DNA of 64,000 nucleotides from assembly GCF_902497555.1 (NCBI RefSeq), contig NZ_CABVGP010000001.1:4391038-4455037 (forward strand). The letters are read 5' to 3'. Of this stretch, positions 37,072 to 44,622 are shown one piece after another (within the stretch, counting starts at the first letter, position 1; each line of letters starts with the position of its first letter). The notes below the pieces were generated by a model, which had not been told where the DNA came from, made no database searches, and saw only the letters and a list, made by a program, of their open reading frames with translations. Origin of the DNA: Amycolatopsis camponoti. GTDB taxonomy: Bacteria; Actinomycetota; Actinomycetes; Mycobacteriales; Pseudonocardiaceae. The position numbers were made by a program, and so were the translations under genes.

Positions 37072-37977
37072 GTGAGTGAGCCCGACGACGAGACCCCGCG
37101 GCCGCCCGGCGACCGCACCGAACCCTCCCGGCCGCTGATGGTGGTCGCCTTCGAAGGCTGGAACGACGCAGGTGACGCGGCCAGCCGGGCGGTCGAGCAC
37201 CTGCAGCTGAACTGGGACGCCACGCCACTGGCCGAACTGGAGCCCGACGACTACTACGACTTCCAGGTCAGCCGCCCGACCGTCCGCATGGTGGACGGCG
37301 TCACTCGACGGGTGGACTGGCCGACGACAACGCTGTCGGTGTGCCGCCCGGACGGGTTCGACCGCGACGTGGTCCTCGTGCAGGGCCCCGAGCCGAACAT
37401 GCGCTGGCGCGCCTTCTGCGCCGAGCTGCTGGAGCACATCAAGCAGCTGGACGTCGCGACCGTGGTGACCCTCGGCGCGCTGCTCGCCGACACCGCGCAC
37501 ACACGCCCGGTCCCGGTCACCGGGACGGCGTACGACAAGGACACCGCGTCGCTCTACGGGCTCGAGATGAACAACTACCAGGGCCCCACCGGCATCGTCG
37601 GGATCCTGCAGGACTACTGCGTGCAGGCGGGCATCCCGGCCGTGTCGATCTGGGCCGCGGTGCCGCACTACGTGTCGCACCCGCCGTCCCCGAAGGCGAC
37701 GCTGGCGCTGCTGCACAAGCTGGAGGACATCCTCGACGTCGAGATCCCGCTGGGCGCACTGCCCGAGCAGTCCGAGGAGTGGCAGCGCACGGTCAGCGAG
37801 ATGGCCGACGAGGACGAAGAGATCAGCGAGTACGTCCGCGGGCTCGAAGAGCGCGGCGACGCGCAGACCGAGGTCGAGCCCGAGGAGGTCAGCGGCGACA
37901 AGATCGCCGCCGAGTTCGAGCGCTACCTCCGCCGCCGCGGCCGAGGCGGCGGACAGGAAGGCTTCGGCCTGCGCTGA
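37072..37977 (+). CDS. PAC2-family protein (proteasome assembly chaperone-like fold)
   Basis: A 301-residue PAC2 protein, related to eukaryotic proteasome assembly chaperones and found next to the proteasome region in other actinobacteria. Recognisable stretches are VVAFEGWNDAGDAASRAVEHL (about 24-44), RPTVRMVDG, VVLVQGPEPNMRWRAF, VTLGALLADTAHTRPVPVTGTA, MNNYQGPTGIVGIL and WAAVPHYVSHPPSPKAT. The C-terminus is acidic and then ends in a basic Arg/Gly tail. Its bacterial role is unproven. It starts with GTG. Confidence 0.9.
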   Translation: MSEPDDETPRPPGDRTEPSRPLMVVAFEGWNDAGDAASRAVEHLQLNWDATPLAELEPDDYYDFQVSRPTVRMVDGVTRRVDWPTTTLSVCRPDGFDRDVVLVQGPEPNMRWRAFCAELLEHIKQLDVATVVTLGALLADTAHTRPVPVTGTAYDKDTASLYGLEMNNYQGPTGIVGILQDYCVQAGIPAVSIWAAVPHYVSHPPSPKATLALLHKLEDILDVEIPLGALPEQSEEWQRTVSEMADEDEEISEYVRGLEERGDAQTEVEPEEVSGDKIAAEFERYLRRRGRGGGQEGFGLR

Positions 37978-37996
37978 TCCACGCCGAGCCGAGCCG

Positions 37997-38932
37997 CTAC
38001 TTCAGCCAGCTGGTGGCGAACGCCCGCGCGGGGTTCGCCACCAGCATGGCGGTGACGACGTCGCCGCCGAGCAGTTTCGCCAGCCGCGGCGCCAGCGTCG
38101 TGAGCAAGTAGGACGCCCCCGGCTCGTGGCGGGCCGCCGCGGTCGTGGTGTCGCCGCCGAGCAGGATCCGGCCGGCGTGCCCGGCCCCGACCAGTGCTTC
38201 GAGGCCGTCGAAGAGCCGCCCGTCGGTGGCGTGGTTGGCCCGCGACGGGCCGTCGAACCCGAGGAAGACGCCGGTCTCGGCGATCGCGCGCTGCAGCGGC
38301 GGGTCCGGGTTGCGGTTCAGGTGCCCGAGGATCACCCGTTCGGGCGGTACGTCCAGCTTCTCGCACAGCAGCTCGGCCACTTCGAGGGCCGCGGTGCCCA
38401 GTTCGAGGTGCACCGCGATGGTCGCGCCGGTCTCCTGGTGGGCGATCGCCGCGGCGGTGAGCGTCAGCCGCGCGTGCGAGTCGATCGTGTGGAACGCGCC
38501 GGCCACCTTGACCAGCCCGGCGCGCGGGCCGGTCCGCGGCTCGTCCGGCAGGTCGGCGGGCTGCGTGCCCTCGGTCAGGTCGGCGACGAAGACGCGGACC
38601 AGGTCGTCGACGACGCGGCTCAGGATCACCGGCGCGTAGTGCTCGGCGCGGTGCAGGCCCGTGGCCGCGACGATGTGCACGCCGACCTCGCCCGACATCC
38701 AGGCCAGCTCCCGGGTCCGGCGCGTGAGGCCGTACGGCGTCCACTGCACCAGCGCCCGGCCGCCGGCGCTCCGGAAGGCGAGCAGTTCGTGGGCGGCTTC
38801 GGTGGGGTCGTCCAGCTCCTGGCCGGGCAGCAGCTTCGAGGCGAAGAAGAGGTGGTCGTGCGAGTTCGTCACGCCCAGATCGGCCGGATCGATGTCGCCG
38901 AGCACCGTCCGGACCTTGGGTTCCCCAGTCAC
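37997..38932 (-). CDS. Phosphotriesterase-family amidohydrolase
   Basis: A 311-residue metallohydrolase of the phosphotriesterase family. TNSHDHLFF (metal ligands His-x-His), VKVAGAF (bridging Lys region), HLELGTAALEVAEL, VILGHLNRN, and GGDTTTA (catalytic Asp) fall in the right order on a TIM barrel. The natural substrate may be a lactone or phosphoester. A GTG start follows TACACT by 7 nt. It is divergent from the CGNR zinc-finger gene and shares a 21-bp palindrome with it. Confidence 0.87.
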   Translation of the reverse strand: MTGEPKVRTVLGDIDPADLGVTNSHDHLFFASKLLPGQELDDPTEAAHELLAFRSAGGRALVQWTPYGLTRRTRELAWMSGEVGVHIVAATGLHRAEHYAPVILSRVVDDLVRVFVADLTEGTQPADLPDEPRTGPRAGLVKVAGAFHTIDSHARLTLTAAAIAHQETGATIAVHLELGTAALEVAELLCEKLDVPPERVILGHLNRNPDPPLQRAIAETGVFLGFDGPSRANHATDGRLFDGLEALVGAGHAGRILLGGDTTTAAARHEPGASYLLTTLAPRLAKLLGGDVVTAMLVANPARAFATSWLK

Positions 38933-38970
38933 GAGCCCGAGTGTAACGCCTCAACCGTTACAATGGCGAG
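38933..38970. promoter_or_regulatory. 38-bp divergent leaderless promoter pair with central palindrome
   Basis: TACACT (38945 to 38940) with a 7-nt spacer drives the phosphotriesterase and TACAAT (38959-38964) with a 6-nt spacer drives the CGNR gene. Between and across them lies the perfect dyad TGTAACG (38942-38948), 7 nt, CGTTACA (38956-38962), which would let one repressor close both genes. Confidence 0.75.
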
Positions 38971-39516
38971 GTGTCCGACGACTTCCGCCTCGAAATGGGC
39001 GCACCCTGGCTGAACCTGCTCGCCACCCGCGGGACGCACTTCGGCCCGCGGCCGGTCGAGCGGATCCCGACGGTGGAGCGGCTACGCGACTGGCTGGCGC
39101 TTGTGGAACTGACGCCGCTCGCGCCCGTCACGCACGCCGACTTGCGCGAAGCCCACCGCCTCCGCGAGGTGCTGCGCGAACTAGCGCTGGGCGCGGTCGA
39201 CGGGGTCGCGCCGCGAGCCGACCAGGTGACCCCGCTGACCGGCTTCCTCAAGACCGAGCCGATGCACCTGGCCGCGCTCGACCGGCTGCACCGCAGCGCG
39301 CCGCCGACGGCGTCGGAAGCCTTCGCGCGGCTGGCCCATCAGGCGGCCGACTGGCTCACCGGACCGCTGCGCGACGACCTGCGCGCGTGCCCGGAGCAGG
39401 ACTGCCGGGGCGTGTTCGCCGATCCCGGCGGGCGGCGCCGGTGGTGTCCCTCCCCCGCCTGCGCGAGCCGGGGCCGGGTGCGCGCGCTCAGGGAGCGGCG
39501 CCGCGCGGAGTCATGA
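38971..39516 (+). CDS. CGNR zinc-finger (ABATE-domain) regulator
   Basis: A 181-residue stress-response-type DNA-binding protein. The N-terminal ABATE domain begins EMGAPWLNLLATRGTHFG (about 8-25). The C-terminal CGNR-like zinc finger shows RACPEQDCRGVF and RRWCPSPACASRGRV with four cysteines; the usual CGNR tetrapeptide is CASR here. These proteins commonly control adjacent genes. The promoter has a palindrome that could be its operator and is shared with the divergent phosphotriesterase. It converges with the metallophosphoesterase, overlapping it by 6 nt. Confidence 0.88.
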   Translation: MSDDFRLEMGAPWLNLLATRGTHFGPRPVERIPTVERLRDWLALVELTPLAPVTHADLREAHRLREVLRELALGAVDGVAPRADQVTPLTGFLKTEPMHLAALDRLHRSAPPTASEAFARLAHQAADWLTGPLRDDLRACPEQDCRGVFADPGGRRRWCPSPACASRGRVRALRERRRAES

Positions 39517-40344
39517 CGGCCACAGGATCCGGCGCATCGGCACGGCACCCCGGGCCCGCTTCCGCCACTCGCGCGGGTAGCCGAGCGACACCTCTTCGAA
39601 CCGGACGCCGTCGGCCTCGGTCGTGCGCGGGATGTGCAGGTGGCCGTAGACGGCGATCTCCGCGCGGTAGCGGACGTGCCAGTCCTCGGTCTTCGTGGTG
39701 CCGCACCACAGCGCGAACTCCGGCCAGTACAGCGGCGCCGTCGGGTGGCGGTGCAGCGGCCAGTGCGACATCAGGATCGTGCCGTGGTCCTCGGGGATCG
39801 CGTCGAGGCGTCCGCTGCTGATCTTGAGCCGGTCCTCGCACCACGCCTGCCGGCTCGGGTACGGATCCGGGTGCAGGAAGTACTCGTCCGTGCAGACCAC
39901 GCCGGCGGCCCGGGCCTGGCTCAGGGCCTCCTCCAGGGACTTGCCCTCGGCCTCGGGGGTGCGCCAGCTGTAGTCGTAGAGCAGGAACAACGGCGCGATC
40001 GTCAAGGGCCGAGTGCCGTGCCGCCAGACGGGGAACTCGTCTTCGGGCGTGAGCACGTCGATCGCGCGGCACTGCTCGACGAGGTACTCGTAGCGCGCCT
40101 GCCCGCGAAGCTGGCATTCGTCGTTGTTCGTGGTCCACAGCTCGTGGTTGCCCGGTACCCAGACGACCTTCGCGAACCGCTCGCGCAGGGTCTTCAAGGT
40201 CCCGATGGTCGCCTCGGCCCGCTCGGCGACGTCCCCGGCGACGAGCAGCCAGTCACCGGGGGTCTCCGGGACGACGTCGTCGAGGATCGGGCCGTTGCCC
40301 TCGTGGGTCACGTGGAGGTCGCTGGTGGCGAAGAGGTGCGGCAC
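39511..40344 (-). CDS. Metallophosphoesterase
   Basis: Calcineurin-like phosphoesterase, 277 residues. The metal-binding motifs are intact: TSDLHVT (about 6-12), LLVAGDVAE, WVPGNHELW, ILMSHWPLH and VYGHLHIPR. Substrate unknown; this length and motif set fit a phosphodiesterase. The GTG start is leaderless: TACGGT lies 6 nt upstream. The promoter lies inside the 3' end of the MFS gene, which overlaps this gene by 37 nt on the same strand. Confidence 0.9.
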   Translation of the reverse strand: MPHLFATSDLHVTHEGNGPILDDVVPETPGDWLLVAGDVAERAEATIGTLKTLRERFAKVVWVPGNHELWTTNNDECQLRGQARYEYLVEQCRAIDVLTPEDEFPVWRHGTRPLTIAPLFLLYDYSWRTPEAEGKSLEEALSQARAAGVVCTDEYFLHPDPYPSRQAWCEDRLKISSGRLDAIPEDHGTILMSHWPLHRHPTAPLYWPEFALWCGTTKTEDWHVRYRAEIAVYGHLHIPRTTEADGVRFEEVSLGYPREWRKRARGAVPMRRILWPS

Positions 40345-41570
40345 CCCTCCACCGTAACCATCGAAGACGGGGAAGTTCCGCGAATCCCGCGCTTCCGCGC
40401 CAGCATGAGCACTCCGGCGAACACGTAGACGCCGGCCTGGATGTCCAGCAGCGGCGCCGGGCCGGTCGTCGCGACCAGCGTGCCCGCCAGCAACGCCCCC
40501 ACCGTCGTGAACGTCGCGATCGCGGCGAACGCCGTGCTCAGCACCCGGCCCGCCCGCTCCGGGGCCACCGCGCTCTGGATCTCCGACAGCACGCCCGCGC
40601 CCGCGGCCACGCCCGGTGCGCCGACCAGGACGAACAACCCCACGTACAGCCCCAGCGCGGTCGTCACCAGGTACAGGTTCCAGATCACCGCGGAAATCAG
40701 GCCCAGCGCGATCGAACCCCAGCCGAGCAGCGTCGCCGGTGCCACCCGCCGCGCCACCGTGGCCAGCGCGAACCCGGCCGCCAGCCCGCCGATCGCCTGC
40801 ACGCCGCGCAGCAGGCCCGCGTCGGCTTCGCTGCCGCCCAGCACGTCCAGGACGTACACCACGAACAGCACCAGGAACATGCCCTGCGCCAGGGACGTGA
40901 ACACGACCGCGAGCCCGGTCCGCCACAGGCGGCGGTTGTGCGTGATCTCGCGCAGTCCGTCGAGCCAGGCCCGCACCACCGGCTCGGGCCTGGCGGCCGG
41001 CACCGGCGCGCTCACCCGGCGGAACGGCTTGGCCAGCAGCGCCGCCGCCACCGCCAGCACCACCAGGTAGCCGGTCACGACGTCGGCGAGCCCGCCGAAA
41101 CCGAGCAGCGCGCCGCCCGCCCAGCCGCCGGCCAGCCGCGCGACGCTGCCGTTCACGCTCATCAGCCCGTTCGCCCCGGTGACCTCCTCGACGCCGACCA
41201 GCTCCGGGACCAGGGCGTTGCGCGCCGGTTCGAACACCGACGCCAAGGCCGCTTGACCGGCCATCACCGCGTACACCACGACGACGCCGGGCTCGGACAG
41301 CAGCGGCAGCGCGACGACCGCCAGCCCGCAGCAGACGCCGAACAGCACCGCCCGCCGGTTCCAGCGGTCGGCCACGACGCCCGCGACCGGGCTCAGCAGC
41401 ACCGCGGGCAGCAGGCCGAGCACGATGCTCAGCGCCGTCGTCGCGGCGGAGCCGGTGCGCTGGAAGACGTACACCGGCAGCGCCACCTGCAGCATCCACT
41501 CGGCTGTCTCGCCGAAGAACGCGGCCACCCACAACCGCGCGAACGCCGGAACCCCCAGCAACTGCTTCAT
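40308..41570 (-). CDS. MFS transporter (MFS_3/enterobactin-exporter-like)
   Basis: A 420-residue, twelve-helix major-facilitator protein. WVAAFFGETAEWMLQVALPVYV is helix 1, the loop motif GVVADRWNRRAVL (about 63-75) follows, and NALVPELVGVEEVTGANGLMS matches the MFS_3 group of exporters. The last 35 residues are polar and low in hydrophobicity and look like a run-on tail. It starts in a 4-nt overlap with the stop of its ArsR-like regulator, behind a perfect GGAGG. Substrate unknown. Confidence 0.88.
   Translation of the reverse strand: MKQLLGVPAFARLWVAAFFGETAEWMLQVALPVYVFQRTGSAATTALSIVLGLLPAVLLSPVAGVVADRWNRRAVLFGVCCGLAVVALPLLSEPGVVVVYAVMAGQAALASVFEPARNALVPELVGVEEVTGANGLMSVNGSVARLAGGWAGGALLGFGGLADVVTGYLVVLAVAAALLAKPFRRVSAPVPAARPEPVVRAWLDGLREITHNRRLWRTGLAVVFTSLAQGMFLVLFVVYVLDVLGGSEADAGLLRGVQAIGGLAAGFALATVARRVAPATLLGWGSIALGLISAVIWNLYLVTTALGLYVGLFVLVGAPGVAAGAGVLSEIQSAVAPERAGRVLSTAFAAIATFTTVGALLAGTLVATTGPAPLLDIQAGVYVFAGVLMLARKRGIRGTSPSSMVTVEGCRTSSPPATST
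40345..40356 (-). promoter_or_regulatory. Leaderless -10 box of the metallophosphoesterase
   Basis: TACGGT (40356 to 40351), 6 nt (GGAGGG, which could also serve as ribosome site), GTG. It lies inside the MFS coding region. Confidence 0.55.
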
Positions 41571-42154
41571 TCCTCCGCCTTCCCCGAGTGTTCGATGCGC
41601 GGGAACGCCCGCAGGCCGACGTGCACCGGGCGCGCGTCCGCGGGGGCGTCGGTCCGGATGGCGCCGACGTAGGGCCGGACCAGCGCGTCGATCGCGGCGG
41701 TCAGCCGGGTCAGCTCCTCGGGCGTGACGCGCAGCGCGTACGTCGCCAGCCCGGACGCGGCCCGCCACGCGGGGTCGAGGCCGTCGAGCGAGTCCAGGTA
41801 CCGCTGGGTCAGCTCCTGCTCGTGGCCCAGGGTCGCGCCCACCATGCCGAGCTGGGCGGCCCGGTGCGCCGGGTCGTCGGCCAGCTCCCCCATCTCGAGC
41901 CCGACCTGGCGGGCGCGCCACGGCCGTTCGCGGCCGTCCTCGGCGTCGGCCCGTTCGACGAGGCCGTACTGCGCGAGCTGCCGCAGGTGCCAGCTGCAGT
42001 TGGACGCGGTCGAGCCGACGGCCTCGGCGCACTCGCTCGCGGTGCGCGGGCCGACGGCGGTCAGGTGGTTCAGCAGCGCCGAGCGCAGCGGGTGGGACAA
42101 GGCGCGCAGCAGCTCGACGTCCTCGATCCGCTTGCGCGGTGGCAGCTCGGCCAT
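41567..42154 (-). CDS. ArsR-like winged-helix regulator of the MFS gene
   Basis: A 195-residue regulator with an N-terminal winged helix: VELLRALSHPLRSALLNHL (about 13-31), ASECAEAVGSTASNCSWHLRQLAQYGLVERA (recognition helix), and a C-terminal ligand or dimerisation domain. It overlaps the exporter gene by 4 nt, so they are one unit. A perfect 9-bp inverted repeat lies 14 nt upstream, a likely autoregulatory site. The inducer is unknown. Confidence 0.87.
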   Translation of the reverse strand: MAELPPRKRIEDVELLRALSHPLRSALLNHLTAVGPRTASECAEAVGSTASNCSWHLRQLAQYGLVERADAEDGRERPWRARQVGLEMGELADDPAHRAAQLGMVGATLGHEQELTQRYLDSLDGLDPAWRAASGLATYALRVTPEELTRLTAAIDALVRPYVGAIRTDAPADARPVHVGLRAFPRIEHSGKAEE

Positions 42155-42167
42155 GGGTCGTCCGATC

Positions 42168-42197
42168 TGAAAGAGTCATTTCGAAAGTACTCTTTCA
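42168..42197. promoter_or_regulatory. Inverted repeat upstream of the ArsR-like/MFS operon
   Basis: TGAAAGAGT (42168-42176), 12 nt, ACTCTTTCA (42189-42197): a perfect 9-bp palindrome on AT-rich sequence in a GC-rich genome. It lies 14-43 nt before the regulator's ATG. Confidence 0.7.
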
Positions 42198-42267
42198 TAG
42201 TTGGTCCCGCCTGCGGGTTTGTCAAGCGGGTCCGCTATCGTTCGCGGGGCAGCCACTGCTCAAGGCA

Positions 42268-42776
42268 GTGACTGCTTCGTCACCCGACCTTGGATGGACG
42301 TTGCCCGACCAGCGCGAACTCGCCACCTCCGCCGCCCTCGCCCTCCCCCGCTTCGTGGGCTCGACCGCGCTCTTCCACGCCGCGGTCGCCGAGCGGATGG
42401 CCGTCACCCCGACCGAGCTGCACTGCCTGCACCTGCTCCACGGCGGGGTCAGCGACTCCCCGACCGAGCTCGCCCGGCTGCTCGGGATGTCCATGGCGCG
42501 TTCACGCGACTGCTCGACCGGATGGCGCAGCACCGGCTCGCCGAGCGCGCCCCGGACCCGGCCGACCGCCGCCGGCTCGTCGTCCGGCCGCTGCCCGACC
42601 GGATGGCCGAGCTCGCGGAGCTGTACGCGCCGATGGCCCGGTTCGTCGGCGAGCGGCTGGCGCGCCTGGACCGGCGTCAGCTGACCGCCCTCGTCGGCTT
42701 CCTCACCGACGGGACCGCCGCCGCCGAACAGGCGGCGGGGAACCTGCCGGATGTGACCCAGGCCATAACCAGTTGA
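42268..42776 (+). pseudogene. MarR-family regulator with a 1-nt frameshift
   Basis: A MarR-type gene split between two frames. The first part (from GTG 42268) gives LATSAALALPRFVGSTALFH to ELARLLGMSM. The rest, in another frame, reads AFTRLLDRMAQHRLAERAPDPADRRRLVVRPL through to a stop at 42774-42776. The break is at about 42495: ATGTCCATGGCGCG would need one more G (ATGGGCGCG) to give the canonical SMGAFTRLLDRM. The result is either a genuine null allele or a base-call error in a G run. It lies directly upstream of the ABC-F gene. Confidence 0.78.
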
Positions 42777-42933
42777 CTAACTCTACGGATGTTGCGTTAA
42801 CCTGGTTCCACTATGAAGAACTGACCCGCGCCCATCCCGCTTCCGAGGCGGCACCCGGTCGAGCCTGACGCTCCCGCGTGCCACGACGCCCGGCGGGATT
42901 CCCGCTTTTCTCATCCGGGCCCGGTGATCGCGC
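42773..42933 (+). promoter_or_regulatory. ABC-F leader: promoter, short uORF and intrinsic-type hairpin
   Basis: TTGACT (42773-42778) and TTAACC/TAACCT (42797-42803) are a weak -35/-10 pair. A four-codon uORF (Met-Lys-Asn-stop, 42813-42824) follows. Just before the gene, GCGGG (42893-42897), 3 nt, CCCGC (42901-42905) and TTTTCTC form an intrinsic-type terminator, with a competing longer pairing of GCCCGG (42888-42893) with CCGGGC (42915-42920). This layout fits ribosome-mediated attenuation, known for antibiotic-resistance ABC-F genes. Confidence 0.55.
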
Positions 42934-44565
42934 ATGTCTTCCCTTTTTCCCTTGCAGGCCAAGGACGTCGTCTTCGGCTACGGCACCCGCGTCGTCCTCG
43001 ACGGCGTCACGCTGACCGCGTCGGCCGGGCAGCGGCTCGGCCTGGTCGGCGAGAACGGCACCGGCAAGTCCACGCTGCTGCGGCTGCTCGCCGGGCTCGA
43101 AGAGCCGCGCTCCGGCGAGGTCCGCCGCGGCCCGGACGTCGGGTTCCTGCTGCAGGAGCTGCCGTTCCCGCTGGAGGCGACCTTCGCCGACGTCCTCGAC
43201 GACGCCCTCGCCGAGATCCGCGCGGCCACCGCCCGGCTCGACGAGCTGACCGCGGCGATGACCGACCGGCCCGACGACGAAGGCGTGCTCGACGAGTACG
43301 GCCGCGTCCTGGACTGGGCCCAGGCCCACGACCTGTGGGACGCCGACCGCCGCGCGAAGCTCGTCTGCGACGGGCTCGGCCTCGGCGGCGTCGAACCCGA
43401 CCGGCGGCTCGGCACGCTGTCCGGCGGGCAGCGGTCCCGGCTGGGCCTGGCCGCGCTGCTCGTCCGGCGGCCGGAAACCCTGCTGCTGGACGAGCCGACC
43501 AACCACCTCGACGACGCCGCGATGGACTTCCTCGAACGCCACCTCACCGAACTGACCGGGATAGTCGTGCTGTCGTCGCACGACCGGGTGTTCCTCGACG
43601 CCGTCTGCACGGACATCGTCGATCTGGACCCGGCCGCGGCCGACCGCCAGGCGGGAGGGGCCGTCCGCTACGGCGGCAGCTATTCGGACTACCTCGGGCA
43701 CAAGAAGGCCGAGCGGGCGCGGTGGGAGCAGCGCTTCGCCGAAGAACAGGAGGAGCTGAAGGAGCTGCGGGAGACCGTCGCGGTCACCGCGCGCAACGTC
43801 GCCTACGGCCGCGCCCCGCGTGACAACGACAAGTTCATCCACCACTTCAAGGGCGCCCGGGTCCAGAAGACGATCTCGCGGCGGGTGCGCGATGCCGAGC
43901 AGCGGCTCGAGCACCTCGAACGCGACCAGGTGCGCAAACCCCCGGCGCCGCTGCGGTTCCGGGCGGAGCTCACCGGGCACGCGACCGGCGACGGACCCGC
44001 GATCTCGGTGCGCTCGCTGGAAGTGCCGGGCCGGCTGAGCCTGCCCCGGCTCGACGTCGACGCCTCGGCCCGGCTGCTCGTCACCGGCGGGAACGGCGCC
44101 GGGAAGTCGACGCTGCTGTCCGTGCTGGCGGGGCGGCTCAGCCCGGCGAGCGGTGCCGTCCACTTCGGACACGGTGTGCGCGTCGGCCTGCTGGAGCAGG
44201 ACGTCGCCTTTCCGGATCCGGAGCGGACGGCGGCCCGGGTCTACCGGGGCGCGCTCGGCGAGGACGCTCCCCCGCTGAGCCACCTGGGCTTGCTGGCATC
44301 CCGGGATCTGCGGCAGCCGGTCGGCGCGCTTTCGGTGGGCCAGCGGCGCCGGCTGGCCCTGGCGATCCTGCTCGCGGAACCGCCGGACGTGCTCCTGCTC
44401 GACGAGCCGACGAACCACATTTCGCTGACCCTGGCGGAAGAACTGTTCACGGCGCTGGATACGGCGCCGGGCGCGGTCGTCATCGCGTCCCACGACCGGT
44501 GGCTGCGCCGCGACTGGCCGGGCGACCACCTGGAACTGGCCGACGGCCGTCCCGTCGCCGTGTAG
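42934..44565 (+). CDS. ABC-F ribosome-protection-type ATPase
   Basis: Two ABC cassettes, no membrane domain, 543 residues. Walker A sites are GENGTGKST (39-47) and GGNGAGKST; signature motifs are LSGGQRSRL and LSVGQRRRL; both LLLDEPTNH Walker B motifs are intact. The linker between cassettes is about 80 residues and charged, as in ABC-F proteins that displace macrolides, lincosamides or pleuromutilins from the ribosome. It resembles actinomycete self-resistance factors (OleB/TlrC/CarA class). The regulatory leader supports a drug-induced gene. No biosynthetic cluster is visible. Confidence 0.9.
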   Translation: MSSLFPLQAKDVVFGYGTRVVLDGVTLTASAGQRLGLVGENGTGKSTLLRLLAGLEEPRSGEVRRGPDVGFLLQELPFPLEATFADVLDDALAEIRAATARLDELTAAMTDRPDDEGVLDEYGRVLDWAQAHDLWDADRRAKLVCDGLGLGGVEPDRRLGTLSGGQRSRLGLAALLVRRPETLLLDEPTNHLDDAAMDFLERHLTELTGIVVLSSHDRVFLDAVCTDIVDLDPAAADRQAGGAVRYGGSYSDYLGHKKAERARWEQRFAEEQEELKELRETVAVTARNVAYGRAPRDNDKFIHHFKGARVQKTISRRVRDAEQRLEHLERDQVRKPPAPLRFRAELTGHATGDGPAISVRSLEVPGRLSLPRLDVDASARLLVTGGNGAGKSTLLSVLAGRLSPASGAVHFGHGVRVGLLEQDVAFPDPERTAARVYRGALGEDAPPLSHLGLLASRDLRQPVGALSVGQRRRLALAILLAEPPDVLLLDEPTNHISLTLAEELFTALDTAPGAVVIASHDRWLRRDWPGDHLELADGRPVAV

Positions 44566-44584
44566 GCCGTTATACACCCGCCGG

Positions 44585-44614
44585 GGGCGGAGCTTTCCCG
44601 GGAAAGCTCCGCCC
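44585..44614. terminator. 30-bp perfect palindrome between ABC-F gene and mshC
   Basis: GGGCGGAGCTTTCCC (44585-44599) directly abuts its exact complement (44600-44614). It lies in the 57-bp gap between converging genes, so it would stop transcription both ways. Confidence 0.75.
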
Positions 44615-44622
44615 TCGGGTCG

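Noticed and set aside
33758..37075. A 1105-codon plus-strand open frame opposite metH
   Set aside because: It is the complement of an intact metH. Long antisense frames are expected in very GC-rich DNA.
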